Source: an uncultured Ignavibacteria bacterium (GTDB lineage: Bacteria; Bacteroidota; Ignavibacteria; Ignavibacteriales; Melioribacteraceae). Taken from it: a stretch of DNA of 15,932 bases. How positions within the stretch are numbered: the stretch's first letter is position 1; the number at the start of each line of letters is the position of its first letter. Below are positions 1 to 7,907 of the stretch, piece after piece. The stretch spans positions 1 through 15,932 of the forward strand of contig CALGLM010000194.1 in assembly GCA_937930275.1 (NCBI GenBank), read 5' to 3'. The position numbers were made by a program, and so were the translations under genes. The notes beneath the pieces are model-generated. The model searched no databases. It saw only the letters and a program-made list of their open reading frames with translations, and was not told where the DNA came from.

Positions 1-248
1 ATGCCTTCTTTAGGCATTCTATTTGCCATTTTAATAGATGAATAGGCAATAGCGGTACCAATTTCAAGTGCATTAATCGGCTGTTTTAACTCAATTAAAA
101 TTTCTAACAACTCTGCAGATTTGTAATCTAATATAGGTATCTTTTTAGCTTTTGCAAGCTCTTCCATTTCCTTTTCCAATTCTGTAAAAGGTTTTCTGTT
201 TTTGGTTAAGTAGTCTAATATACTTTCACCGTTAATTAATGCGTTCAT
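1..248 (-). CDS. SAM-dependent O-methyltransferase, N-terminal part (runs off the window)
   Basis: Only the first 82 codons are present; the gene continues past the left edge. The protein begins MNALINGESILDYL and reaches the class I SAM-binding motif I (LEIGTAIAYSS, about residues 63-73). The preceding segment 'AKKIPILDYKSAELLEILIELK' type helix is typical of the family 3 O-methyltransferases (YrrM/TrmR and CaMT-like). In bacteria the characterised YrrM/TrmR members methylate 5-hydroxyuridine in tRNA; whether this one does cannot be judged from the fragment. Its start lies 8 bp after the gatB stop, with an AAGGAC ribosome-binding site in the gap, so the two are probably co-transcribed. A gatB neighbour would fit a translation-related role, but that is inference. 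Confidence 0.8.
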   Translation of the reverse strand, partial: MNALINGESILDYLTKNRKPFTELEKEMEELAKAKKIPILDYKSAELLEILIELKQPINALEIGTAIAYSSIKMANRMPKEG

Positions 249-256
249 ACTTGTCC

Positions 257-1705
257 TTATATTTTGTAGTTATCCAACTTTTCTTTCAATATTTTATTAA
301 CCAATTGCGGATTAGCTTTTCCTTTGGATATTTTCATTATTTGACCGACAAAAAATCCTATTACACTTTGTTTTCCGGCTAAGTATTTTTCTACTTCAGT
401 TTTATTTTGGTCAATTACGTCATCAATTATTTTTTCAATTTCTGAAGTGTCGCTAATTTGAATTAAATTTTTAGACTTTACATATTCTTCCGGATCAATA
501 TTTTCTTTTACCAAATCGCCAAAAATATCTTTCGCAATTTTAGAGCTAATAGTTCCTTTGTTTACCAAGTTAACAAGTTTAGCAAGGTTAATTGCCGAAA
601 GATTAAATTCGGAAATATTAATTTTATTTTCATTTAGGTATTTAAAAATATCCCCCATCATGTAATTGCTAAGGGCTTTGTAATCCGAACAATGTTTTGC
701 AGCGGCTTCATAATAATCGGCAAATTGTTTTTCGTTAGTTAAAACTTCTGAATCATAAACGGGTAAATTATAGCTATCAATAAACAGTTTTTTCCTTTCA
801 TCCGGCAGTGTAGGCAATTGCAATTTTAATGAATTTATGTATGAATCATCTAAAATAACAGGTACTAAATCAGGATCGGGGAAATATCTGTAATCGTGCG
901 ATTCTTCTTTACTTCGCATAGGTGCAGCAAAATTTTTATCTGCATTCCATAATAATGTTTGTTGAATAATTCTTCCGCCGTCTTCAATAATCTCTATCTG
1001 TCTTTCAATTTCAAAGTTAATTGCCTTTTCGACATTTTTAAAAGAGTTCATGTTTTTAATTTCTGTTTTTGTACCAAGCTCTTTAGTTCCTTTTAATCTA
1101 ACTGAAACGTTGGCATCACAACGTAAGGAACCTTCTTCCATATTCCCGTCACAAATATTTAAATAAGTAACAATTTGCCTTAATTTGGTTAAATACAATA
1201 CCGCCTCTTCGGCAGTTCTTATATCGGGTTCGCTTACAATTTCCAACAAAGGTACACCGCATCTATTTACATCAACTAAAGTGCTAAAACCCTGGTCGTG
1301 TATCGATTTTCCGGCATCTTCTTCCATGTGAATTCGAGTAATTCCAATTTTTACTTCTTTTCCGTCTTTAGGTAAAACATTTAGGTGACCGAATTCACAA
1401 ATCGGTTTCTCTAATTGTGAAATTTGATAACCTTTAGGCAGGTCGGGGTAAAAATAATTTTTGCGTGCAAAAATTGATTTCCGATTTATTGAACAATTTG
1501 TTGCTAATCCTAATAAAACAGCAAATTCTATTACTTTTTTGTTGGTCACGGGTAAAACTCCGGGATGACCTAAACATATTGGGCAAACATTGGTATTGGG
1601 GGGCATTCCAAATTTTGTACTACACGAACAAAATAATTTTGTATTAGTTTTTAATTGTGCGTGAACTTCCAGCCCTATTACTGCTTCATATTTTTCGTTA
1701 CTCAT
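257..1705 (-). CDS. gatB: Asp-tRNA(Asn)/Glu-tRNA(Gln) amidotransferase subunit B
   Basis: GatB of the GatCAB complex, which converts misacylated Glu-tRNA(Gln) and/or Asp-tRNA(Asn) to the correct amide form in the cytoplasm. GatB is the kinase/tRNA-binding subunit. The 482 residues match the usual length. Visible marks are the N-terminal GLEVHAQL motif, a zinc-type cysteine set (C26, C28, C41, C44), the family signature ARKNYFYPDLPKGYQIS around residues 80-96, and the C-terminal tRNA-binding helical (YqeY-like) domain ending GKANPQLVNKILKEKL. Start ATG at 1705 is preceded by AGGTATATGA, an acceptable ribosome-binding site. gatA and gatC are not in the window. The downstream methyltransferase follows after 8 bp. 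Confidence 0.98.
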   Translation of the reverse strand: MSNEKYEAVIGLEVHAQLKTNTKLFCSCSTKFGMPPNTNVCPICLGHPGVLPVTNKKVIEFAVLLGLATNCSINRKSIFARKNYFYPDLPKGYQISQLEKPICEFGHLNVLPKDGKEVKIGITRIHMEEDAGKSIHDQGFSTLVDVNRCGVPLLEIVSEPDIRTAEEAVLYLTKLRQIVTYLNICDGNMEEGSLRCDANVSVRLKGTKELGTKTEIKNMNSFKNVEKAINFEIERQIEIIEDGGRIIQQTLLWNADKNFAAPMRSKEESHDYRYFPDPDLVPVILDDSYINSLKLQLPTLPDERKKLFIDSYNLPVYDSEVLTNEKQFADYYEAAAKHCSDYKALSNYMMGDIFKYLNENKINISEFNLSAINLAKLVNLVNKGTISSKIAKDIFGDLVKENIDPEEYVKSKNLIQISDTSEIEKIIDDVIDQNKTEVEKYLAGKQSVIGFFVGQIMKISKGKANPQLVNKILKEKLDNYKI

Positions 1706-1742
1706 TCATATACCTAAAAAGTTACACTGTAAAAATAAATAT

Positions 1743-1773
1743 TAAAAATTGCAATTGCCAATAAAATTGCAAT
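1743..1773 (-). terminator. Possible rho-independent terminator of the sigma-54 regulator gene
   Basis: On the minus strand, just after the regulator stop at 1783, the octamer ATTGCAAT occurs twice (plus coordinates 1766-1773 and 1748-1755) with a 10-nt loop. ATTGCAAT is its own reverse complement, so the copies form a perfect 8-bp stem, and a run of five T follows. The stem is AT-rich and weak. The core is the same TGCA-type motif found in the array at 3531-3597, so it could instead be a regulator-binding site upstream of gatB. Confidence 0.4.
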
Positions 1774-1782
1774 ATTAATCAG

Positions 1783-3492
1783 TTAAAAAATATTATATTT
1801 CTTCATCTTTCGCCATAAAGTAGTTAGATGAATACCCAGCTCGTTAGCGGTTTTAGTTTTATTATTCCCGTTTCTTTTAAGCGCTTCGCTAATTATCGAA
1901 ATTTCGCTATCGGATAATAAATTGTTTTTTGCTTGTGCTGTTTCTTTAAATTCAAGTGTTAATCTTTCCGGCAGGTGTTCGGGCATAATCATTTTACCCG
2001 GGCATAAAATAAAACAATGCTCAAGTACATTTTCAAGTTCTCGTATATTACCGGGCCATGTATAGGTAATAAAATACTTATATGCCAATGAAGAAATTCC
2101 CTCTATCGATTTATTAAATTTTTTATTAAAAGTTCTTAAAAAATGTTCTATTAATAAAGGTAAATCTTCAATTCGTTCACGCAGGGAAGGGAGATGTATA
2201 TTCATTACATTAATTCTAAAGTATAAATCTTCTCTAAAATTTCCTTTTTCAATTTCCGATTGCAAGTTTTTGTTTGTAGCCGCAATAATTCTGGCATTTA
2301 AGTTAATAGGTTTGTTACCGCCGACCCTTTCAAATTGTTTTGTCTCCAAAACTCGCAAAAGTTTTACTTGTACAGCCGGAGAAATATCTGCAACCTCATC
2401 CAAAAATAAAGTACCGCCGTTAGCCATTTCAAATCTGCCGATTTTAGATTTTACTGCTCCGGTAAATGCTCCTACTTCGTGCCCGAATAATTCGCTTTCA
2501 ATTAGTGTTTCGGCAAAAGCACTACAATTTACGGCAATAAAGGGGGCATTTTTATTGTTACTATTTAGATGAATTGCACGGGCTACCAATTCCTTTCCCG
2601 TGCCGCTTTCTCCGGTTATTAAAACAGAACTTTGTGTTTGTGCAACGCTAAGGCAAAGACTAAAGATACGTTCCATTACTTTACTTTTACCAATTATATT
2701 AGCCAATTTGTACTTTTCGGTTATGTGATCGGATAAATTTATTATTTCCGAAATGTCAACAAAAGTTTCAACAGCTCCAATTTTGGTGTTTTTGTTATCA
2801 AGTAAAATACCGGAATTAACCCTTATTTGTTTTATTGTGTTTTTCTTAGTATAAATTGCCAATTCGTTACCAATTGTAGCTGTTCCTTTTGTCATTGTTT
2901 CAATCATATGGCAATTTTTTTGGCATAAGTTAGATTTGAAAATAGTCCAACAATGTTTTCCAATTGCCTCATCTTTTTTGTAACCGGTTATTTTTTCGGC
3001 GGATTTATTAAACGATGTTATTCGCCAATCATTATCAATTGTAAATGTACCTTCAATATTGCTGTTAAAAATTGCCTCAAGTTTGTTTCGTTCGTTAATT
3101 AATTCAGTTGTTTTATTTTCCAACTGTTCTGCCAAAGCCACCATTTCTTTTGTATCTCTAAAAACGAAAACAACACCTATAATATCAACTTCTCCTTTTT
3201 GAACGGGAGTTATAGAAGCAAGAACGTTTTTAATTGTATTGTTTTTACAAAATATATCAATGGTAAGATTTGAAAAAGTTTGCCCGTTATTTAAGGCGTC
3301 TAAAATAAATCGCTTTGTTTCGCTATCCGCAAAAATTTTGTCACACTTTTTACCGATAAGTTCGTTTTCCGGATACCCGCTAATTCTTTCAACCGCTTCA
3401 TTTGTCGAAACCACTTCGCACTCTTTACTTAAAACTATTATCCCGTCCGGAATAATAAAACTTTCATATTTACTATCAATTTCTAAAGGCAT
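1783..3492 (-). CDS. Sigma-54-dependent transcriptional activator (PAS-PAS-AAA+-Fis HTH)
   Basis: An enhancer-binding activator of RNA polymerase-sigma54, 569 residues. Order: PAS domain 1 (about 10-115), PAS domain 2 (about 140-250), AAA+ domain (about 262-490) with Walker A GESGTGK (294-300), the sigma-54 contact loop GAFTGA (341-346), Walker B TLFLDE (361-366) and the FREDLYFR arginine-finger region (419-426), then a Fis-type helix-turn-helix (about 535-569, ending TTLWRKMKKYNIF). There is no receiver domain, so PAS ligand or redox sensing is the likely input. PAS 2 carries a C181-x8-C190-x3-C194 cluster. An in-frame ATG at 3585 exists, but the extra 31 codons merely translate the TGCA repeat array; the ATG at 3492 sits before the PAS fold and has a GAG-type site upstream, so I chose it. 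The gene diverges from the ten-gene operon that it probably activates, as DVU2106 does in the Desulfovibrio orp locus. Confidence 0.93.
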   Translation of the reverse strand: MPLEIDSKYESFIIPDGIIVLSKECEVVSTNEAVERISGYPENELIGKKCDKIFADSETKRFILDALNNGQTFSNLTIDIFCKNNTIKNVLASITPVQKGEVDIIGVVFVFRDTKEMVALAEQLENKTTELINERNKLEAIFNSNIEGTFTIDNDWRITSFNKSAEKITGYKKDEAIGKHCWTIFKSNLCQKNCHMIETMTKGTATIGNELAIYTKKNTIKQIRVNSGILLDNKNTKIGAVETFVDISEIINLSDHITEKYKLANIIGKSKVMERIFSLCLSVAQTQSSVLITGESGTGKELVARAIHLNSNNKNAPFIAVNCSAFAETLIESELFGHEVGAFTGAVKSKIGRFEMANGGTLFLDEVADISPAVQVKLLRVLETKQFERVGGNKPINLNARIIAATNKNLQSEIEKGNFREDLYFRINVMNIHLPSLRERIEDLPLLIEHFLRTFNKKFNKSIEGISSLAYKYFITYTWPGNIRELENVLEHCFILCPGKMIMPEHLPERLTLEFKETAQAKNNLLSDSEISIISEALKRNGNNKTKTANELGIHLTTLWRKMKKYNIF

Positions 3493-3530
3493 TATTATCT
3501 CGTAGTTTAAAAGCAAACTTACTAAAAGTA

Positions 3531-3597
3531 TTGCAAAAATGCAATAATCTGCAATACTATTGCAATATATATTGCAACATTGCAAATATTATTGCAG
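3531..3597. promoter_or_regulatory. Array of TGCA-centred dyads: probable activator binding sites (UAS)
   Basis: Seven TGCA cores lie in 67 bp, starting at 3532, 3540, 3550, 3561, 3573, 3581 and 3593, mostly within TTGCAA or TGCAAT. Positions 3560-3577 form a perfect 18-bp palindrome (TTGCAATATATATTGCAA). A second near-dyad of the same geometry (TTGCAA-N6-TTGCAG) follows at 3580-3597, 20 bp on and so on the same helix face. The array lies just upstream of the sigma-54 activator start and about 165-230 bp upstream of the predicted operon start site, the usual place for sigma-54 enhancer sites. Binding by the neighbouring regulator is inferred. Confidence 0.7.
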
Positions 3598-3736
3598 CTA
3601 TTTTAAATAAATATATTAAGTTTTTTTGCATTCAATTAATTCTAAATACCAATATATAATAATTTTTACTGCTAACATCTTATATTATAATAGGTTATCG
3701 TAATATGCGAGATACTTTTAAAAAATTGATAAAATG

Positions 3737-3753
3737 CGGCATGTTACTTGCAT
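3737..3753 (+). promoter_or_regulatory. Sigma-54 (-24/-12) promoter of the ten-gene operon
   Basis: The sequence CGGCATGTTACTTGCAT matches the sigma-54 consensus TGGCACG-N4-TTGCW closely. It has GG at 3738-3739, exactly 10 nt, then GC at 3750-3751. Transcription should begin near 3763, 17 nt before the ATG at 3780, whose GGA ribosome-binding site (3771-3773) lies within that short leader. The match, the upstream dyad array and the divergent sigma-54 activator support each other. Its position also argues that the first gene starts at 3780, not 3705. Confidence 0.75.
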
Positions 3754-3779
3754 ATAAAGTAAAAAATAACGGAATTAAA

Positions 3780-4832
3780 ATGTTAACAGAACAAAAAAAC
3801 AAAATCAAAAAAAATAACTTGTTTAGCACTATTAAACAAAGCATGATTGATTTTTGCGATAAGCTTGATAAAAGTTTATTAGATAACGCAGAATGTCGAG
3901 ATAAAATGATAATTGGGCCGGTGTACTCTCGAAGATTTGGGAGTATCTTAGTAATAAATAACGTTTTGTGCAAAACTTGTACATATAACTGTATCTATTG
4001 CCAAACAGGCGGAGCGGATTGCTGCAGAACCGAAAGAGGGACATGCTTTAGTCCGTATGAATTGTTCTTTTATGTAAGGAAAAAAATTGAAGAACTTGAG
4101 AAGGAGAATATAAAAATAAATTATATTGCTTTTAGACCAAGAGGTGAAGCCACTTTAGATTTGAATTTAGCTCATGAACTTAGGTTAATAAGAGAACTTG
4201 GTTATAAGACAATAGTTTTTACAAATTCTTCTTTAATATGGAATGAAAACGTGAAAGAAAATTTGTTGTTTTCGGATATTGTTTCGTTAAAAGTTGATAC
4301 AGTAAATGAAGCTATTTGGAAAAAAATAAATAAACCCCACAAACGACTTCCGTTTGATGCAATTTTAGAGGGGATAGTCGATTTTTCTAAGAATTACCAC
4401 GGCAAACTAACTACCGAAACAATGATTATTAAGGATATTAATGATAACATTGAAGAGATAAAAAATACATGTAGTTTTTTGTCATCATTCAAACGAGATT
4501 TATCGTATTTTTTTATTCCGCAGAGACCTCCGCAAAAAGGATACGCGGTTCCTCCGGAAGCAGAAGTTTTGGATAAAATTAAATTATTTGTCCCTGCCAA
4601 TTTAAATAACGTTAAAATGATTTGCTGTGACGATAGTTTACCTATTGAATTAAGCGGAAACTATGAAGAAGAATTACTGAAATTAATTTCAATAAAATCG
4701 GTTAAAGAAAGTGATGTTAAAAGTACAATTTTAAAATATGATTTGAAGAATAATTTATTGGATGAATGGCTTAAAAAAGAATTAATTGAAAAAATTGAAT
4801 ACAATAATGAGCATTTTATAAAAATAAAATAA
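3780..4832 (+). CDS. Radical SAM protein, TYW1-like/COG0731 family, with C-terminal winged-helix-like tail
   Basis: First gene of the operon, 350 residues from the ATG at 3780. The radical SAM cluster motif is C67-x3-C71-x2-C74 (within CTYNCIYCQ), preceded by the family's GPVYSRRFG segment; RGEATLDLN further on corresponds to the SAM-binding GE motif. COG0731 proteins are 4Fe-4S enzymes related to wybutosine synthase TYW1, and most members have no known reaction. The last 60 or so residues look like a small winged-helix domain. Extra cysteines follow the core motif (C81, C82, C89) and are absent from the operon's second copy. An upstream in-frame ATG at 3705 would add 25 residues but lacks a ribosome-binding site and lies upstream of the sigma-54 promoter. 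The protein is a paralogue of the gene at 7908-8843. Confidence 0.88.
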   Translation: MLTEQKNKIKKNNLFSTIKQSMIDFCDKLDKSLLDNAECRDKMIIGPVYSRRFGSILVINNVLCKTCTYNCIYCQTGGADCCRTERGTCFSPYELFFYVRKKIEELEKENIKINYIAFRPRGEATLDLNLAHELRLIRELGYKTIVFTNSSLIWNENVKENLLFSDIVSLKVDTVNEAIWKKINKPHKRLPFDAILEGIVDFSKNYHGKLTTETMIIKDINDNIEEIKNTCSFLSSFKRDLSYFFIPQRPPQKGYAVPPEAEVLDKIKLFVPANLNNVKMICCDDSLPIELSGNYEEELLKLISIKSVKESDVKSTILKYDLKNNLLDEWLKKELIEKIEYNNEHFIKIK

Positions 4833-4846
4833 GGAATTTTTAGTTT

Positions 4847-5701
4847 ATGTTAAACTCGCCCGGTTGTATATCCTGCATAGTTAAACAAGCATATTCGTTA
4901 AGTAATTTGATAGGAATAAAAGACCAAGAAAAACAGAAAGAAATAATATTTAGAACAATGGAAATGTTGTTGGCGAACAAAAATATTGAATCAGCTCCTC
5001 ACTTTTCGTTAATGATGTTGGATATTTTACGTGAGTATGTAAATGTTGACGAACATTTTGAGGAAATTAAAACCAAGAACGGAAAGTTGGCTGAAGGGTA
5101 TCTTAAATACCTGCGAATTATGATGAATGAAGCAACAGATAAAATTGAAATGGCGGTTAGAATTTCAATAATGGGGAATACAATTGATTTAGCCGCAAAT
5201 CCCAATTTTAATTTAGAGTCGGATGTAAATAAATTAACTTCAGATGATTATGATTTAAGTGTCCTTACAGAATTTAGGGATGAGCTTAAAAAAGCCAAAT
5301 CAATTTTATTTATTGCAGATAATTATGAAGAAGCAATTTTTGATAGATTTTTATTGGAGCAAATGGCAGATAAAGAATTGGTTTTTGCAACACGGGGCAA
5401 TAAAGTTTATAATGACATTACTTATGATGATGCAATTAATTTAGGGTATGATAAATTGTGCAAGGTAATAAACAGCGGAAGTATGATTGCGGGTACGGCG
5501 TTAGAGCAATGCACGGACGAGTTTATTAATTATTATAATAATAGCGATATTGTTATTTCAAAAGGACAGGGGAATTACGAAACTTTATTAAACGCAAAAA
5601 GACCGATTTATTTTTTATTTAAGGTTAAATGCGAAACTATTGCCGAAATAAGCAAGAGTAAATTATATACAAATGTAATGTTATATACAAAAGGAAAATA
5701 G
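4847..5701 (+). CDS. DUF89/ARMT1-like metal-dependent phosphatase family protein
   Basis: A 284-residue protein of the DUF89 (COG1578) family. The visible family marks are an N-terminal C7-x2-C10 (GCISCIVKQ), GNTIDLAAN at 110-118, the metal-site segment beginning D158-N159 (DNYEEAIFD; more usually DNAGEIVFD) and SKGQGNYE at 238-245. Characterised DUF89 proteins are Mn/Ni/Co-dependent phosphatases that clear damaged phosphometabolites. The substrate here is unknown, and the change of the usual GE to EE at 161-162 is a mild departure. It lies 14 bp after the radical SAM gene with an AAGGA site at 4831, and is clearly part of the operon. Its presence in a cofactor-maturation operon might mean it handles a phosphorylated intermediate; that is inference only. 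Confidence 0.88.
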   Translation: MLNSPGCISCIVKQAYSLSNLIGIKDQEKQKEIIFRTMEMLLANKNIESAPHFSLMMLDILREYVNVDEHFEEIKTKNGKLAEGYLKYLRIMMNEATDKIEMAVRISIMGNTIDLAANPNFNLESDVNKLTSDDYDLSVLTEFRDELKKAKSILFIADNYEEAIFDRFLLEQMADKELVFATRGNKVYNDITYDDAINLGYDKLCKVINSGSMIAGTALEQCTDEFINYYNNSDIVISKGQGNYETLLNAKRPIYFLFKVKCETIAEISKSKLYTNVMLYTKGK

Positions 5702-5727
5702 AATAACTAATTTAAAACGGAAAAAAA

Positions 5728-7068
5728 ATGAAAAAATATGATGTTGTTATTATAGGAGGCGGACCCGCCGGAGTTACTTGTGCATTATCGGCAAAAAATA
5801 CGTATCCTGAAAAACAAATTGCAATTATTAGAAAAGAACAAAAGCCGATGATTCCTTGCGGAATACCTTATATTATTAATAGGCTTAATAATGTAGATGA
5901 TAATATTTTACCGGATGCACCCTTAGCAGCCAATAATATTGATATTATTATTGATGAAGTTATATCGAGAGATGAAAAAAATGTTAAACTGGCAAGCGGC
6001 GAAAATATTGAATTTGAAAAATTAGTTTTAGCAATGGGTAGTAAGGCAGTTTTGCCCAAAATTGAAGGGATTGAAAAAGAAGGAATATTTCTTGTTAAAA
6101 AAGATAGCGAATATTTGGAAAAATTAAAAACCCAAATTTCGCAAGCCAATACTATTGCAATACTGGGAGGCGGCTACATTGGCGTTGAAATTACCGATGA
6201 ATTAATTTCGGCAAAAAAAAGAGTAATTATTGTTGAAATGGAAAAGACTTTATTACCCACTATGGATGAAGAATTCGGTAATAAAGTTAAAGAAATTTTA
6301 GTTACTGCGGGCTGTGAGGTAATAACAGGTAAAAGTATTTCCAAAGTTTTGGGAAGCGAAAAAATAAATGCGGTAGAATTAAATGACGGTACTATTATTA
6401 GAACCGATATGCTAATAGTTTCATGCGGCTATAAACCGAACTTAGAATTAGTTAAAAAATTGGGGGTTAATTATACCGAAGGATTAGGAATTATTGTTGA
6501 CGATTACTTACGAACAAGCGAAAAAGATATATTTGCAATAGGCGATTGTGCAGCAAAATACGATTACTTTACCGGAGAATACTCTAATATTATGTTGGCA
6601 AGTACTGCGATGGCGGAAGGAAGATTAGCAGGCTCGAATTTATATACAATAAAAGTTATAAGACAATATCAAGGTGTACTCGGTACGTTTTCAACCAAAA
6701 TAGGAAATATGGCATTTGCAGTTAGCGGAATAACCGAAAAACGTGCTAAAAGGAGAAATTTAGACTATATTATCGGCACTGCAAAAGCTGTAGATAGACA
6801 CCCCGGAAAATTAAGCGGTGCAAGTGAAGTTAATATTAAATTAATTTTTTCAACTTATTCTCATACTTTAATGGGATGTCAAATTTCGGGAGGGGACTCT
6901 ATTGGAGAAATGATTAATATGATTTCGGTTATTATATTAAATAAAATGACTGACATTGATATAAATACTTTACAAATAGGTACTCATCCTCTATTAACAT
7001 CGTCACCGGTTGTTTATCCCTTAATAAATGCTTCGGCAGATGCAATTAAAAAAAGACACAATAAATAA
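5728..7068 (+). CDS. FAD/NAD(P)-dependent oxidoreductase, CoA-disulfide reductase / NADH oxidase type
   Basis: A 446-residue flavoprotein of the pyridine nucleotide-disulfide oxidoreductase class. It has the N-terminal FAD motif GGGPAG (10-15), a single catalytic-type cysteine in MIPCGIPYI (C44), the NAD(P)-binding GGGYIG (147-152), the second FAD motif FAIGDCAA (269-276), and the C-terminal dimerisation domain. One cysteine at this place, rather than a CxxxxC pair, is characteristic of CoA-disulfide reductase, NADH oxidase/peroxidase and NAD(P)H-dependent persulfide/polysulfide reductases. Within an operon for iron-sulfur and possibly thiometallate chemistry, reduction of a persulfide, disulfide or polysulfide is the most attractive role, but the substrate cannot be read from the sequence. 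It follows the DUF89 gene by 26 bp with a GGA site before ATG. Confidence 0.9.
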   Translation: MKKYDVVIIGGGPAGVTCALSAKNTYPEKQIAIIRKEQKPMIPCGIPYIINRLNNVDDNILPDAPLAANNIDIIIDEVISRDEKNVKLASGENIEFEKLVLAMGSKAVLPKIEGIEKEGIFLVKKDSEYLEKLKTQISQANTIAILGGGYIGVEITDELISAKKRVIIVEMEKTLLPTMDEEFGNKVKEILVTAGCEVITGKSISKVLGSEKINAVELNDGTIIRTDMLIVSCGYKPNLELVKKLGVNYTEGLGIIVDDYLRTSEKDIFAIGDCAAKYDYFTGEYSNIMLASTAMAEGRLAGSNLYTIKVIRQYQGVLGTFSTKIGNMAFAVSGITEKRAKRRNLDYIIGTAKAVDRHPGKLSGASEVNIKLIFSTYSHTLMGCQISGGDSIGEMINMISVIILNKMTDIDINTLQIGTHPLLTSSPVVYPLINASADAIKKRHNK

Positions 7069-7084
7069 TATAAGAGATTAAGAA

Positions 7085-7906
7085 ATGGAAAATGCCGATA
7101 CGCAAAAATATATTGAAGAAGAAAGAAGAATTAAAGAAACAATATCAAAAATAAAAAACAGAATAGCCGTATTTAGCGGAAAAGGGGGAGTGGGTAAAAC
7201 TACGGTCGCAGTAAACCTTGCATATTCTCTTCAATCGGAAGGTTACGAAACAGGAATATTAGACGCTGATATTACCGGACCAAACGTGCCAAAGATGATG
7301 GGGATTAATTCCGAAGCGATTGTATTAAACGAATCATTATTCCCTTACGAAAAATATGGGTTAAAGATGATATCAATTGCGGGATTAATTGAACCGGGTA
7401 AAGCATTAATATGGCGCGGTCCTATGCGTTCTAAAGTAATAAATCAATTTTTGGCAGATGTTGAATGGGGTGAATTAGATTATCTAATTGCTGATTTACC
7501 TCCGGGTACCGGGGATGAAATATTAACCGTTGCTCAGCAAATGAGACCCGATTATGCGGTTGTTGTTACAACACCGCAAGAAGTTTCGGTAATTGACGCA
7601 GAACGTGCTATTGATATGGCTATACAGCTTAATATAAAAAATATCGGAGTTGTTGAAAATATGTCCGGTTTTGTTTGCCCAAATTGCAATTCTAAAATCG
7701 ATTTATTTGGTTCGGGTGGCGGTAAAAATCTTGCCGAAAAATATGGTGTGGACTTTTTGGGTTCAATACCGATTGATGCTAATGCACCTGCTTTGGGTGA
7801 TTTGGGTACGCCTATTGTGTTAAAAAATCCTGATAGTTTAGTTTCGGAAGCATTTGTTGAGATAGCAAAAAATATTTGTAATAAAATTAATGTGATTATA
7901 AAATAA
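7085..7906 (+). CDS. mrp: Mrp/NBP35-family iron-sulfur cluster carrier ATPase
   Basis: A 273-residue P-loop ATPase of the Mrp/ApbC/NBP35 family, which carries and transfers 4Fe-4S clusters to target proteins in the cytoplasm. It shows the deviant Walker A GKGGVGKT (32-39), the switch segment DADITGPNVPKMMG (60-73), ADLPPGTGDE (136-145) and the cluster-binding C198-P-N-C201 pair conserved in Mrp/NBP35. There is no N-terminal DUF59 domain, only a short charged helix. The DVU2109-type protein of the Desulfovibrio orp locus belongs to the same family. The start has only a weak purine-rich site 16 bp after the previous stop, and the next gene starts 1 bp after its stop, suggesting translational coupling. 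Confidence 0.95.
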   Translation: MENADTQKYIEEERRIKETISKIKNRIAVFSGKGGVGKTTVAVNLAYSLQSEGYETGILDADITGPNVPKMMGINSEAIVLNESLFPYEKYGLKMISIAGLIEPGKALIWRGPMRSKVINQFLADVEWGELDYLIADLPPGTGDEILTVAQQMRPDYAVVVTTPQEVSVIDAERAIDMAIQLNIKNIGVVENMSGFVCPNCNSKIDLFGSGGGKNLAEKYGVDFLGSIPIDANAPALGDLGTPIVLKNPDSLVSEAFVEIAKNICNKINVIIK

Positions 7907-7907
7907 A

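Noticed and set aside
3493..3585. Longer N-terminus for the sigma-54 regulator, starting at ATG 3585
   Set aside because: The 31 extra codons translate the TGCA repeat array into a cysteine- and isoleucine-rich string with no domain match. The PAS domain begins after the ATG at 3492.
3663..3691. Sigma-70-like promoter (TATAAT at 3686-3691) for the operon
   Set aside because: The -10 is good but the -35 is only a T run. In DNA this AT-rich, such hexamers arise by chance, and the sigma-54 site fits the leader and start better.
3705..3779. Longer N-terminus for the first radical SAM protein, starting at ATG 3705
   Set aside because: It has no ribosome-binding site, lies upstream of the predicted sigma-54 promoter, and adds nothing resembling the family. 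The ATG at 3780 has GGA at a proper distance.
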